36,399 bases of DNA from Myxococcales bacterium (GCA_002728755.1 PBVT01000101.1:1-36399); one strand, 5' to 3'. Counted from the first letter of the stretch, positions 1 to 8,925 are shown. The notes: generated by a model not told the origin, from the sequence alone. A program made the numbers and translations.

Positions 1-1
1 A

Positions 2-352
2 CGGCCGGGCTCGAACCTTGGTTTTCAGTGGATGCTGACGTTGGTACAGACCGAGCAGGAGCGCAGCGATCCATTGGTTCGATATCTCCTGGCGTTCCAA
101 CTGGAAAAACGTGGTCTTTGGAGCGACGCAGCCCAACTGTTCTGCGCTCTGGACGGCACGTCGAACCTGCCCAGGATTCTACAGCGTGAAGCCTATTATC
201 GATGTGGGCGACTCCTTGCGTATGAAGACAAATTCGAACCAGCTGCGCTCGCCCTGGAGAGGGCCATCGAGAAGGAAACCCTGGCAGGCGAGAGGACCCC
301 GATCATGCGTTGGCTTCGCTATATCCAGTATCGCCGTACGTATCGTCGGTAG
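2..352 (+). CDS. C-terminal part of a hypothetical TPR-like protein (5' truncated)
   Basis: The reading frame is open from the left edge of the window, so the gene begins upstream; 116 residues and a TAG stop are visible. The visible part is mostly helical. Segments such as YLLAFQLEKRGLWSDAAQLF and AYYRCGRLLAYEDKFEPA have the spacing of aromatic and small residues seen in tetratricopeptide-like repeats (a length-reduction step, then an A/L-rich helix). No catalytic motif is visible. A strong hairpin terminator follows 13 nt after the stop, so this is the last gene of its transcript. An internal ATG at 32 is not needed as a start. Function is not assignable from this fragment; TPR-like is a structural impression, not a family match. 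Confidence 0.6.
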   Translation, partial: RPGSNLGFQWMLTLVQTEQERSDPLVRYLLAFQLEKRGLWSDAAQLFCALDGTSNLPRILQREAYYRCGRLLAYEDKFEPAALALERAIEKETLAGERTPIMRWLRYIQYRRTYRR

Positions 353-364
353 ACTTCCTGGAGA

Positions 365-410
365 CCAAAAAGAGAAACGGCCAGGCCCTGGGGCCCAGCC
401 GTTTTCTTAC
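365..410. terminator. Bidirectional Rho-independent terminator
   Basis: A near-perfect hairpin has outer arms AAACGGC/GCCGTTT and inner arms GGCC/GGCC around a CTGG loop. It is followed on the plus strand by TTTTCTT and on the minus strand by CTCTTTTT. It ends the upstream plus-strand gene. On the minus strand it would also end any transcript coming leftward from the sigma-54 promoter at 551-567. Confidence 0.8.
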
Positions 411-540
411 TTGGAGGGGGATGTTCCAAAATTTCGGCCTGCAGGGCAGCAGGGAGGTTTCGTCTGTGCAAGGGGGGGATTCGCACAGGCACGATAAATC
501 GTGCCGTCGACGAGGGGGTAAGCTGAGTCCCTGCAGGCGC
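368..540 (-). ncRNA. Candidate sigma-54-dependent small RNA (about 170 nt)
   Basis: A minus-strand transcript is bounded by a sigma-54 promoter match (predicted +1 near 540) and the minus-strand side of the hairpin terminator at 365-410. It would contain a 5' hairpin (GGCACGA/TCGTGCC, at 488-505) and several C-rich single-stranded stretches on the minus strand (ACCUCCC, CCCCCUCC, CCCCCCUUG) able to pair with Shine-Dalgarno sequences. It lies divergent from a gene for an NtrC-type activator, the same arrangement as qrr1 beside luxO in vibrios. No minus-strand ORF here looks real. An 85-codon plus-strand ORF (421-678) covers part of the region and is the main competing reading. There is no expression evidence; the call rests on promoter, terminator and layout. 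Confidence 0.35.
488..505. repeat. Perfect inverted repeat GGCACGAT-AA-ATCGTGCC
   Basis: Two 8-bp arms are separated by AA. As DNA it could be an operator; as RNA on the minus strand it folds as a 7-bp stem with a 4-nt loop in the 5' third of the proposed small RNA. A related half-site (CACGAT) recurs at 544-549. Confidence 0.5.
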
Positions 541-550
541 GCACACGATT

Positions 551-567
551 TGCACAAGCCGTGCCAG
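551..567 (-). promoter_or_regulatory. Sigma-54 (RpoN) -24/-12 promoter, leftward
   Basis: The minus strand reads CTGGCACGGCTTGTGCA against the family consensus YTGGCACGRNNNTTGCW. All fixed positions match except one T in the -12 element (GTGC for TTGC), and the GG-N10-GC spacing is exact. The predicted start is near 540, pointing away from the response-regulator gene and into the gene-free stretch that ends at the 365-410 terminator. Confidence 0.6.
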
Positions 568-626
568 TTTTGTCGGCAGCGCTTCTTGGCTGCAAAAATA
601 CGGCTCAATCTCACATTTCTGATTGT

Positions 627-640
627 TTGGTGGTTACCAA
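627..640. promoter_or_regulatory. Dyad TTGGT-N4-ACCAA, possible activator site
   Basis: A perfect 5-bp inverted repeat is centred about 93 bp upstream of the predicted sigma-54 start at 540, within the usual distance range of enhancer-binding-protein sites. It shares the element ACCAA with the dyad at 679-690. Whether the neighbouring regulator binds it is inference. Confidence 0.3.
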
Positions 641-666
641 GTCGAAAAATTCGCATCGACCATGTG

Positions 667-695
667 TTGAAAAATTAAACACCAAGGTGTATGTT
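667..695 (+). promoter_or_regulatory. Sigma-70-type promoter with overlapping dyad, for the response-regulator gene
   Basis: TTGAAA (667-672) and TATGTT (690-695) are separated by exactly 17 bp, giving a start near 702 and a 49-nt leader before ATG 751. A dyad ACACC-AA-GGTGT (679-690) fills the spacer, a position suited to repression or autoregulation. It also sits about 145 bp upstream of the divergent sigma-54 start, so one site could serve both directions. The placement argues against translation starting at the in-frame ATG 691, which lies inside the -10. Confidence 0.4.
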
Positions 696-750
696 TTCTA
701 AACACTCTGTAATTAGACGTGTTGCAAATGTATACATGTGGAGTAACAAC

Positions 751-2232
751 ATGAAACAGACTCGAAAGGTTCTCGTGGTGGACGATGACCCGGGCATCTG
801 TTGGGTTGTTCAGCAGCGGCTCCAGCCACAGGGTTTTTCGGTTGAATCCGTGCATAGTGTTCAGGACGGAAGGAGGGCAATCAGGCATGGTTTCGAGGGT
901 ATTGTCATTCTCGATGTGCGATTACCGGATGGAGACGGCTACGAGCTCTTCGAAGAGCTTCAGAAACAGAAAACCGAAGCGTCGGTGATCTTTCTGACGG
1001 GGTATGGCACGACAGATGAAGCCTTGACCTCGATTCGTGGTGGTGCCTTCGACTTTCTGAAGAAAGATGAGCTAGGGGCTCGCCTGGTTGATGCGGTCAA
1101 GAATGCCTTTGATGCCCTGGGAGAGGTCGAGTCTCTCCACACAGATACGGTCCCAGAAATCCGGCCTTTTGAAGATATTGTGACGCAGGCCCGCTCCATG
1201 AAGGAGGTGTTTCGGTCGCTCCGTAAGGTCACCCGCTCCAATGTGCCTGTACTGATTCGTGGAGAGAGTGGTACCGGTAAAGAGTTGGTGGCAAGAGGGT
1301 TACACGATAGGAGTGGTCGAACGGGACCATTCGTCGCCCTCAACTGCGCCGGAATTCCGGAAAACCTGTTGGAGGCGGAGCTCTTCGGTTACGAACGAGG
1401 CGCATTCACCGGCGCCGACGCACGAAAAATAGGTACCTTTGAGCGGGCCCATAAAGGAACGCTCCTCTTGGATGAGATCGGCGAGATGGCTCCTGCGCTG
1501 CAAGCGAAGCTTTTGCGGGTAATTCAGGATGGGGAATTTCGGCGTCTAGGGGGAACAGAGGTCCATCGAGCGGATGTTCGTCTTCTCTCTGCTACCCATC
1601 GAGATCTGGAAGAAGAGATACGCACGGGCGGGTTCCGTGAAGATCTCTACTATCGTCTCGCGGTGTTCACGGTAACGCTACCACCGCTTCGAGAGCGGGA
1701 TGGCGACATTCCATTACTTGTCGAACACCTCGTTGGTAAATTAAGTAAAAAGGAAGGTCGGGACCTGGCTGGAGTGGATCCTCGCGCCCTGGAATTACTG
1801 CAATCCCATCCCTACCCAGGCAATGTACGAGAATTGGAGAACGTGATCGCCTATGGGGTCGTTTCGGCACCGGGACCATTGATCACCATTGGAGATTTGC
1901 CGCGGGGCTTTCTGGAACAGGTCACGATGCACCGGGTGTCCACGCCACTCGAGAATACGTCAAACTCGATACCAACGATCCTTCGTGAGAGTGACAGTAA
2001 TACGCTCTCGGCCGATGCCGCCCCCCGGGCCACTGGTGTGGACCAACCGATACGGACGCGTATGCAGGAAGCAGCTCCTGCGGACGGCTTCTTGAGCCTG
2101 GCAGAGATGGAACGCAAGCATATTGAGGCTGCGTTGGAGCGAACCGAGGGAAATAAGAGTATGGCCGCTCGAATATTGGGGATTAACCGTGTGACTCTAT
2201 ACCGTAAGTTGGGGCTGTACGGATTAGACTAG
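751..2232 (+). CDS. NtrC-family sigma-54-dependent response regulator
   Basis: A 493-residue three-domain regulator. The receiver domain (about 1-120) has acidic residues 11-13, phosphoacceptor Asp55 in ILDVRLPD and the conserved Lys in DFLKK. The AAA+ domain (about 140-375) has Walker A GESGTGKE (171-178), the sigma-54 contact loop GAFTGA (217-222), Walker B LLLDEIGE (238-245) and the arginine-containing FREDLYYRL segment. A Fis-type helix-turn-helix closes the protein (NKSMAARILGINRVTLYRKL). It should hydrolyse ATP to open sigma-54 promoters after phosphorylation. ATG 751 is chosen because GGAG lies 7 nt upstream; the frame is also open to ATG 691. No histidine kinase is adjacent. The divergent sigma-54 promoter at 551-567 is a natural candidate target. 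The gene ends 4 nt inside the convergent DUF2520 gene. Confidence 0.95.
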   Translation: MKQTRKVLVVDDDPGICWVVQQRLQPQGFSVESVHSVQDGRRAIRHGFEGIVILDVRLPDGDGYELFEELQKQKTEASVIFLTGYGTTDEALTSIRGGAFDFLKKDELGARLVDAVKNAFDALGEVESLHTDTVPEIRPFEDIVTQARSMKEVFRSLRKVTRSNVPVLIRGESGTGKELVARGLHDRSGRTGPFVALNCAGIPENLLEAELFGYERGAFTGADARKIGTFERAHKGTLLLDEIGEMAPALQAKLLRVIQDGEFRRLGGTEVHRADVRLLSATHRDLEEEIRTGGFREDLYYRLAVFTVTLPPLRERDGDIPLLVEHLVGKLSKKEGRDLAGVDPRALELLQSHPYPGNVRELENVIAYGVVSAPGPLITIGDLPRGFLEQVTMHRVSTPLENTSNSIPTILRESDSNTLSADAAPRATGVDQPIRTRMQEAAPADGFLSLAEMERKHIEAALERTEGNKSMAARILGINRVTLYRKLGLYGLD

Positions 2233-3101
2233 TCCCCATCATCTGCTTCGAGAAATGGTGATATCTGTTCGGATGTCGCATCGGAGACCAGCGGCAGGGT
2301 TGCTTCTACCATGGCGCGGTAAAACGAACACAGCTCGGGGTACTGTTCGCGCAGTGCCTGCTCATGTTTACGCAATGTGGCGAGGTCCCCTCGTGCAACG
2401 GGACCCGTGAGTGCCTGTTCTGCAGAGTCGCTCGCCACCAGATTGTCCAGAGAGGCGCGCATGAGGTGGTGGATCGCCTGATTCATCTCGGGATTGTTGG
2501 CGCTGACATCGGCAGCAATACGCCGCGCGTGGTGGGCCAGAGTGACCACATGGTTGGCCGCGAGCACACAGGCCAGATGATATAGGGAACGCTGCTGGGC
2601 TGGGATACGAACGGTGGTCAGTTCCAGGTGATTGGCGACATCTTGCAAGATAGCAATGGCGTCGTCTTGTCCATCGATAGCGGCTGTGATGCTTTGGGAG
2701 TCTGGGCTACTCTCCCGATGTCGAAATGGATGCATAGGGTGAAAGGATGCAGCCCTATGGGCCGGCACTCCATAATCCTCGAGATAGGAGCCCGGATAGG
2801 CTCCCGACATATGCGCCAGGATCGGTTGTTTCTGATCGGCGTCCAGGAGCCCGTATTGCTGTAAAAGCGCACAGAGTTCGGGAAAGGACGATTCGGTAAC
2901 AGCAAGAAAGATCACATCTCGATCCGTCGGAACTGTGTCTTGGGATTGAGCTGTGATCTCGACAACCGGAACATTCAGATCTGTTGGGACCGATTCTCGA
3001 TCTTGGACCAGGAGCTGTACATCCAATCCGCGCCGACTGGCGTTTCGAACGAGGAAGGAGCCGACACGGCCACAACCGATCACCGCGATCCTGGGGGTCA
3101 T
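2229..3101 (-). CDS. Rossmann-like/DUF2520 oxidoreductase-type protein
   Basis: A 290-residue protein with an N-terminal NAD(P)-binding fold: TPRIAVIGCGRVGSFL carries GxGxxG at residues 9-14, followed by beta-alpha units. The C-terminal helical half (PAQQRSLYHLACVLAANHVVTLAHHA onward) is the DUF2520 type found in relatives of F420-dependent and ketopantoate-like reductases. The HPMHPF motif in the middle is typical of this family. The substrate is unknown. The start ATG overlaps the stop of the NadD-like gene (ATGA), with AGAGG 5 nt upstream, so it is translationally coupled as the last gene of the purL operon. No base- or codon-use oddity is seen. Family call is good; reaction is not known. 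Confidence 0.85.
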   Translation of the reverse strand: MTPRIAVIGCGRVGSFLVRNASRRGLDVQLLVQDRESVPTDLNVPVVEITAQSQDTVPTDRDVIFLAVTESSFPELCALLQQYGLLDADQKQPILAHMSGAYPGSYLEDYGVPAHRAASFHPMHPFRHRESSPDSQSITAAIDGQDDAIAILQDVANHLELTTVRIPAQQRSLYHLACVLAANHVVTLAHHARRIAADVSANNPEMNQAIHHLMRASLDNLVASDSAEQALTGPVARGDLATLRKHEQALREQYPELCSFYRAMVEATLPLVSDATSEQISPFLEADDGD

Positions 3102-3682
3102 GAGGCCTCTTCTCGTCGGTATAGGTCATGGGTTCGAATATAGTCGAGGACAACAGCCGGTAGGCCGGACAACTCGGTATTCTGGTTCATGAGCGCAGCA
3201 CGAAGGTTTCGGCTTCGAACGTCTGGTAGGGCTGGCAGGCAGTCCAGATCGGGTGGAGATAAAAACCCGTCTCGGCCGACAATAATGGGGGAGAATCTCT
3301 GCTGTATTTCGTCGAAGCGATGCCAACGGTCGGTTTCCGGAAGTATATCGGTTCCGATAACGAGCCGCGGAACGACGCCTGTCTTCTCGAGGGCCTCCAG
3401 CATATCGATGGTGTAGACCGGACCGTCGGATTGCCCCAGGGTCTCTTCGATACCGGAGACCTCTACCAGGGAACCGTACGCCGCGAACGCATATTGGCAC
3501 ATGGACATGCGATGGTCGTATGCACTCATCGCCTTCCCAAAGGGGTGTGCATAGCTCGGTACCACCAGAACTTTCGTTACGTTTCTATGGGCCAGGACCA
3601 CAGCAGGTAGGAGAACATGGCCTTGATGAGGAGGATCGAACGCGCCACCAAGGACGGCTACCGTTGGAGCCGAGGTGTTCAA
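3098..3682 (-). CDS. NadD-like nicotinate-nucleotide adenylyltransferase family protein
   Basis: A 194-residue protein of the HIGH-type nucleotidyltransferase superfamily. It has GGAFDPPHQGH near the N-terminus (the GxFDPxHxGH phosphate-binding motif), then VIGTDILPETDRWHRFDEI and IIVGRDG, which correspond to the NadD iiGaD...W...RpG signature. The C-terminal motif, ISSTxIR in classic NadD, reads VRSRNLR here, so only the last Ser and Arg positions are kept. The start is uncertain. TTG 3682 overlaps the upstream stop as TTGA and puts the motif close to the N-terminus. A longer TTG start at 3724 would overlap the upstream gene by 46 nt. Classic NadD makes nicotinate adenine dinucleotide from NaMN and ATP; the altered motif leaves room for a different pyridine or nucleotide substrate. 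Coupled on both sides by 4-nt overlaps. Confidence 0.75.
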   Translation of the reverse strand: MNTSAPTVAVLGGAFDPPHQGHVLLPAVVLAHRNVTKVLVVPSYAHPFGKAMSAYDHRMSMCQYAFAAYGSLVEVSGIEETLGQSDGPVYTIDMLEALEKTGVVPRLVIGTDILPETDRWHRFDEIQQRFSPIIVGRDGFLSPPDLDCLPALPDVRSRNLRAALMNQNTELSGLPAVVLDYIRTHDLYRREEAS

Positions 3683-4857
3683 GACTCGTGCTCTCTTGCG
3701 AAGTCTGAGGCCCCCTGACTCCAACGCTCGAATAGGGGGGATAGGGTCGTTCCTGCTTCCAATCGTTCCCGGAGCTCTGGGTCACCAGCGAGGAGATCAA
3801 TGGCGGGTCTGTCGGTTACAAATTCGTAGGCTTCCGTTCGCCAGCCGAACGAATCACGGAAGCGTTGGATGAGAACCTCGAGGATTCGCACCCCCAGTTC
3901 GAGCCCGTGAATCACCTGGGGATCATCTACGGAGAGCTGTACACCTCCGCAGAGCTCGCCCGCATATTTCTGAAACATCGGCCGAAAGACATGGGGGCGG
4001 AACGAGACGCCCGCCAAACCCTGGTCGGATAATGCTGCAGCCAACTCTACGGGCTCGATGCCGGGCGCGCCGAAAACCAGGAAGGGGGTTGTTGTTCCAC
4101 GCCCCTCCGACAGGGTGGTCGCTTCCAGTAGGCAGAGCCCGGGGTATACGACAGCTGTTTCGAAGGTGGGCATATTGGGGCTGGGTGGAACCCAGGGTAG
4201 GCCCGTGGCGGGAAACATCTGGGACCGGTCCCAGCCAACGGTCTCAATGATCTCGCAATCTACCGAAACACCCGCGTCCTGGATGCCGATCTTGACCAAC
4301 TCTCCCATGGTCCGGCCGTGCCGATGTGGGACAGGAATCGCCCCGACGAAACTTCGATATTCATCCTGAAGGATGCTTCCTTCCACCTGGACACCGTCGA
4401 TCGGGTTGGGTCGGTCCAGCACGATCAGGGGGATGTCCTGGGCTGCACAGGCCCGTGCCATCGCAACAATCGTCGCCGCGTAGGTGTAGTAGCGGGCTCC
4501 TATATCCATAAGATCCGCGACCACAATGTCGATATCGTTCAAGCTGTCCTGGGGTGGGGCCAGGGTATCCGGGTGATCTCCGTATAGGCTCAAGGTCGGA
4601 AGGTGGAACACCGGATCCAAAGAATCATCTACGGCTTCCATATCCTGGTGCGTGGACCATAGCCCATGTTCTGGGCCGAAGAGCCGTACGACATTGGCTC
4701 CCAGATCGTCGCGCACAATCGAGACCAGATGGCGCAGTTGCGAGTTTACGCTGGCGTGATGGGCCAATATGGCGACGCGCCCGGTGGCCAGTCGCTGTGC
4801 AGCGGGGTGGTTCGGGAGGCGATCGATGCCGGTCAACACTGGTGTATGGTGTCCCAT
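3679..4857 (-). CDS. DUF1343 family protein, NamZ-like exo-beta-N-acetylmuramidase
   Basis: A 392-residue DUF1343 protein. Family hallmarks are the early TGRVAILAHHASV (usually GLVTNHTG in the family), VRLFGPEHGLW, LMDIGARYYTY, VLDRPNPIDG, and SPNMPTFETAVVYPGLCLLEAT followed by LSEGRGTTTPF. The characterised member NamZ removes MurNAc from the non-reducing end of peptidoglycan fragments (family GH171). Known NamZ proteins are usually exported, but no signal peptide or lipobox is visible here: the protein starts MGHHTPVLTGIDRL. A cytoplasmic recycling role is therefore inferred, or an unrecognised start. AGGG lies about 10 nt before ATG, only 6 nt after the purL stop, so it is co-transcribed with purL. 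Confidence 0.8.
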   Translation of the reverse strand: MGHHTPVLTGIDRLPNHPAAQRLATGRVAILAHHASVNSQLRHLVSIVRDDLGANVVRLFGPEHGLWSTHQDMEAVDDSLDPVFHLPTLSLYGDHPDTLAPPQDSLNDIDIVVADLMDIGARYYTYAATIVAMARACAAQDIPLIVLDRPNPIDGVQVEGSILQDEYRSFVGAIPVPHRHGRTMGELVKIGIQDAGVSVDCEIIETVGWDRSQMFPATGLPWVPPSPNMPTFETAVVYPGLCLLEATTLSEGRGTTTPFLVFGAPGIEPVELAAALSDQGLAGVSFRPHVFRPMFQKYAGELCGGVQLSVDDPQVIHGLELGVRILEVLIQRFRDSFGWRTEAYEFVTDRPAIDLLAGDPELRERLEAGTTLSPLFERWSQGASDFAREHES

Positions 4858-4863
4858 ATCTAT

Positions 4864-7800
4864 TTACCCTATCGCTACGCGGGCATTTCGGAAGAACCGC
4901 ATCCACGGACCATCCTCTCCCCACGCATCTGGATGCCAGGAATACTGTACGGTGCGGAATACACGTTCGGGGTGTGGCATCATAATCGTCACCCGCCCAT
5001 CGTCTGTTGTCAGGCCACTGATACCGGTTGGCGACCCGTTGGGGTTGTTGGGGTAGGTCTCGGTCGGGTTGCCTCGATGGTCCACATAGCGGGCAACAAC
5101 CAGCCCACTCGAGGTCGCCCGCTGCAGGGCCTCGTCGTTTGCGAACTCGGCGCGCCCCTCTCCATGAGCTACGGCGATGGGTAGGCGGGATCCTTCCATA
5201 TCCTGCAGAAAGATGGACGGTGAGGAACAGACCTCTACCAGACTTAATCGGGCCTCAAATTGTTCGGAAGCGTTACGAACGAAACGTGGCCAATGCCCTG
5301 CGCCAGGTATCAGTTCTTTCAAGGTAGAGAGCATCTGACAGCCATTGCAGATCCCCAGGGCGAAGGTGTCCGGCCGGTGGAAGAAGGCGCGGAATTCCGC
5401 GTTCGCTCGTTCATTGAATAGGATGGTTTTGGCCCAGCCTTCACCAGCCCCAAGCACATCGCCATAACTGAAGCCGCCGCAGGCGACCAGGCCAACGAAG
5501 TCTTCTAGTTTCTGGTTTCCACCGAGAATATCGCTCATATGGACATCGACGGATGTGAAGCCCGCTCGATGGAAAGCCGCGGCCATCTCCATCTGACCAT
5601 TGACCCCTTGTTCACGAAGAATGGCGACGGGGGGGCGCTGGCCTGTAGCGATGTAGGGCGCCGCGATATCTTCATTCATATTGTACGGGACCCGAACATT
5701 CAGTCCTGGGTCGTCCCGGTCGGACACGGCAGCAAATTCCTGCTGGGCACAGTTCGGGTTGTCGCGAAGCTCTGCGATATGGAAGCTGGTCTCCGTCCAG
5801 GCCTTTTGCCATTCGCACCGGTCGGCAACGAGAATATCTTGGCCGTGATGCCGGAAGGTCAGGGTGTCGTCGCCCGTTGGGGAGCCGATGAAGTGCGTAT
5901 TATTGTACAGGCCCGCTTGTTTGATTTTCTGCCAGACCATATCGGAGTCCGAACGCCGGATCTGGATCACCGCGCCGGCCTCTTCACTGAAGAGGGCTCG
6001 GACCGGATCGGAATGTAGGGCGTCGAGATTCAGGTCCAGGCCACAATGTCCCGCGAACGCCATTTCGGCGAGGGTGATAAGGAGACCACCATCGGAGCGG
6101 TCGTGGTAGGCGAGAATCATCTCTTCGGCGAGAAGAGATTGAATACAAGCAAAGAAAGCCGCCAACTTCGATGGATCGTCGATGTCCGGTGCGTCATTAC
6201 CAACCTGGTTGAATACCTGGCCCAGGGCTGAGCCTCCGAGCCGGTCGCGTCCTTCCCCCAGATCGATGAGAAGAAGATCGGTCGCTCCCCGATCGGTTCG
6301 CAGTTGCGGCGTCCTGGTTTTGCGTACATCAAGAACCGCAGCGAAGGCCGAAACGATCAAGGAGAGGGGAGCTGTCACATTCTTTTCCTGCCCCTGATCC
6401 GACCACACGGTGCGCATCGACATGGAGTCTTTTCCAACCGGAATCGTAAGCCCCAGCTGCGGGCAGAATTCCATCCCTACCGCGCGAACGGTGTCGAATA
6501 GAGCTTGGTCTTCGGCGGGGTGACCGGCTGCGGCCATCCAGTTGGCGGAGAGGTTGACCCGATCCAGGCTCGCAATATGTGCGGACGCCAGGTTGGTGAT
6601 CGCCTCGGCAACGGCCATGCGCCCGGAGGCGGCGGGACTACAAAGGGCTGTTGGCGTTCGTTCACCCATAGCCATGGCTTCGCCAGTAGTGCTGTTTAAG
6701 CTGGTTGTGGTGACCGCGACATCTGCGACCGGAACCTGCCATGGGCCTACCATCTGATCTCGACTTACCAGCCCGGTAACGCTGCGATCTCCAATGGTGA
6801 TCAGAAAGCTCTTACTGCTGACTGTGGGTAGACGGAGCACTCGCTCCGCCGCGTCCTGTAGGTCGAACTGCTCCGGCGTTACAGGATCACGCTCTACCGA
6901 GACTCGCTCGAAGGAGCGCGACATCTTGGGTGGTTTTCCGAATAGAACATTCAGAGGAATATCGATCGGATTGTTCTCGAATTGGGGATCCTGCAGGCGA
7001 AGTTGTTCTTCTTCGGTCGCCGTGCCGATCACAGCGTAGGGACAACGTTCCCGTTCGGCGATCGCCTGGAAGCGCGCGAAATGTTCGTCGGCGATGGCCA
7101 GGACGTATCGCTCCTGTGCTTCATTGCACCAGATCTCCATGGGAGACATGCTCGGCTCATCATTGGGGATCTGGCGAATATCGAAGGTTCCACCGCGGTC
7201 GCAATCATGAATGATCTCTGGGACTGCGTTGGAGAGCCCACCCGCTCCCACATCGTGGATGGCGAGGATCGGGTTCTGTGTTTCCAGGGCCCAGCACCGA
7301 TCGATAACCTCCTGGCAACGACGCTCTATCTCGGCGTTGGCTCGTTGCACCGAGGCAAAGTCCAGATCGGCTGCGCTGGCGCCGGAGGCCATGGACGAGG
7401 CCGCGCCTCCTCCCAGGCCGATAAGCATGGCTGGTCCACCGAGCACAACGATCCGGGTTCCGTCCGGGATCGAATCCTTTTTTACCTGTTCGGGTCGGAT
7501 ATTGCCGAAGCCGCCCGCAATCATGATGGGCTTATGATAGCCCCGTACTTCCTCGCCTGCGGCGGTCTTACACCGCTGCTCGAAGGTGCGGAAGTAGCCA
7601 CAGAGGTTGGGTCGACCAAATTCGTTGTTGAATGCCGCCGCACCAATGGGTCCTTCGATCATAATATCCAGGGCCGAGACGATACGATCTGGTTTGCCGA
7701 AGTCCTGTTCCCAGGGTTGTTCATGACCGGGAATCTTCAGATTGGAGACGGAGAAACCGCACAGTCCAGCCTTGGGTTTTCCTCCACGACCGGTCGCACC

Positions 7801-8817
7801 TTCATCCCGTATCTCACCGCCATTGCCCGTAGCGGCGCCGGGGAAGGGCGATATCGCTGTCGGGTGATTGTGGGTTTCCACCTTCATCAAGATGTGCACA
7901 TCACTCTCATGGTAGCTGTACACACCGCTGTCCGGGTCTGGATAGAACCAGCCGGCGTGGGTACCCTCCATAACGGCGGAGTTGTCCTTATAGGCAGAGA
8001 GAACTCCTTCGGGGCGTTGGGCGTAGGTGTTCTTGATCATTTTAAATAGAGAATGATCCTGAGGCTCCCCATTCACCGTCCAGCTGGCGTTGAAGATCTT
8101 ATGGCGACAATGCTCGGAATTCGCCTGTGCGAACATCATGAGTTCGACATCGGTGGGGTTTCGTTCCAGCGTCTCGAAGGCGTTCACCAGATATTCAATT
8201 TCGTCCGGTGCGAGGGCCAGACCCAGGTCCTGGTTGGCTTGCATCAACGCGTCGGAACCACCCTGCAAGATGTCGACCTCCTGGTAGGAGGGCGGTGAGG
8301 CCACCTCAAAGAGACAGGTCGCTGCGTTTGTGGAAGGAAGCACCGCTTCCACCATGCGGTCATGAATGGCGGCGGTCACAATCTCGATCTGTTCGTCCGT
8401 GAGATCGTCGGTTGTGCCGAAAACATAGCGGACGCCCCGCTCTATGCGACGAATACTATCTAGACCACAGTTGTGTGCGATGTCGGTAGCCTTTGAAGAC
8501 CAGGGGGAGATCGTGCCCGGTCTGGGGACTACGATTCGTTCCAATCCTGGCCGGTCATCGAAGGTTGCGCGGGGTCCATACCGCAAGAGTCGCTCCAGAA
8601 GAACCATGTCCTCTGCGGCGATCTCATCTCGTGCGTCGACGAAATGCGCGTACTCCGCATAGATATATTCGGTCGCAACCCCCTGATTTCTGAGAGTGGC
8701 AGACAGTTTCTGCAGCCGGAATTCCGAGCGTGCTGGAGCACCTCGAAGGTAGCGCATGATCGACTCCAAAAATGGTGCGTGAAGGGCACTCGTCGTAGGT
8801 GCGTAATACGTGCCCAT
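4864..8817 (-). CDS. purL: Phosphoribosylformylglycinamidine synthase, large single-chain type
   Basis: At 1317 residues this is the long PurL of proteobacteria and eukaryotes, with PurS-like, synthetase and glutaminase parts in one chain. It converts FGAR, glutamine and ATP to FGAM in purine synthesis. The order is an N-terminal PurS-like region (about 1-170), a first AIR-synthase-like half with [11 protein letters not shown] (232-242) and [20 protein letters not shown] (312-331), and a second half with VGKDSMSM. The C-terminal class I glutaminase has nucleophile Cys in GICNGCQML and the His-Glu pair in MPHPERVF. All catalytic residues expected are present. It is the first gene of a minus-strand operon with the NamZ-like, NadD-like and DUF2520 genes. 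The start is ATG; no clear promoter was found in the 145-bp divergent gap upstream. Confidence 0.97.
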   Translation of the reverse strand: MGTYYAPTTSALHAPFLESIMRYLRGAPARSEFRLQKLSATLRNQGVATEYIYAEYAHFVDARDEIAAEDMVLLERLLRYGPRATFDDRPGLERIVVPRPGTISPWSSKATDIAHNCGLDSIRRIERGVRYVFGTTDDLTDEQIEIVTAAIHDRMVEAVLPSTNAATCLFEVASPPSYQEVDILQGGSDALMQANQDLGLALAPDEIEYLVNAFETLERNPTDVELMMFAQANSEHCRHKIFNASWTVNGEPQDHSLFKMIKNTYAQRPEGVLSAYKDNSAVMEGTHAGWFYPDPDSGVYSYHESDVHILMKVETHNHPTAISPFPGAATGNGGEIRDEGATGRGGKPKAGLCGFSVSNLKIPGHEQPWEQDFGKPDRIVSALDIMIEGPIGAAAFNNEFGRPNLCGYFRTFEQRCKTAAGEEVRGYHKPIMIAGGFGNIRPEQVKKDSIPDGTRIVVLGGPAMLIGLGGGAASSMASGASAADLDFASVQRANAEIERRCQEVIDRCWALETQNPILAIHDVGAGGLSNAVPEIIHDCDRGGTFDIRQIPNDEPSMSPMEIWCNEAQERYVLAIADEHFARFQAIAERERCPYAVIGTATEEEQLRLQDPQFENNPIDIPLNVLFGKPPKMSRSFERVSVERDPVTPEQFDLQDAAERVLRLPTVSSKSFLITIGDRSVTGLVSRDQMVGPWQVPVADVAVTTTSLNSTTGEAMAMGERTPTALCSPAASGRMAVAEAITNLASAHIASLDRVNLSANWMAAAGHPAEDQALFDTVRAVGMEFCPQLGLTIPVGKDSMSMRTVWSDQGQEKNVTAPLSLIVSAFAAVLDVRKTRTPQLRTDRGATDLLLIDLGEGRDRLGGSALGQVFNQVGNDAPDIDDPSKLAAFFACIQSLLAEEMILAYHDRSDGGLLITLAEMAFAGHCGLDLNLDALHSDPVRALFSEEAGAVIQIRRSDSDMVWQKIKQAGLYNNTHFIGSPTGDDTLTFRHHGQDILVADRCEWQKAWTETSFHIAELRDNPNCAQQEFAAVSDRDDPGLNVRVPYNMNEDIAAPYIATGQRPPVAILREQGVNGQMEMAAAFHRAGFTSVDVHMSDILGGNQKLEDFVGLVACGGFSYGDVLGAGEGWAKTILFNERANAEFRAFFHRPDTFALGICNGCQMLSTLKELIPGAGHWPRFVRNASEQFEARLSLVEVCSSPSIFLQDMEGSRLPIAVAHGEGRAEFANDEALQRATSSGLVVARYVDHRGNPTETYPNNPNGSPTGISGLTTDDGRVTIMMPHPERVFRTVQYSWHPDAWGEDGPWMRFFRNARVAIG

Positions 8818-8925
8818 GCGTTCGGTGACAAGTCTTTTCGAACATCGCGATCGGTGGGATAGAAACGGAGGGGTGTCGTTACGCTGGTCGGCATCTTGGC
8901 CACACAGTACAATGACCTCGGGGTC

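Noticed and set aside
421..678. 85-codon plus-strand ORF preceded by GGAGGGGG
   Set aside because: The ribosome-like sequence is only 3-4 nt from the ATG, no promoter lies between it and the terminator at 365-410, the product is a basic, Cys-containing sequence with no recognisable fold, and its 3' part runs through the promoter region of the next gene. Kept only as the alternative to the sRNA reading.
691..750. N-terminal extension of the response regulator from ATG 691
   Set aside because: It lies within the predicted -10 and leader, lacks a ribosome site and adds residues not found before the receiver domain.
6982..8049. Long plus-strand ORF (355 codons) opposite purL
   Set aside because: It is the mirror of a conserved, clearly coding purL on the other strand and shows no recognisable domain; other long antisense frames in the GC-rich genes are rejected for the same reason.
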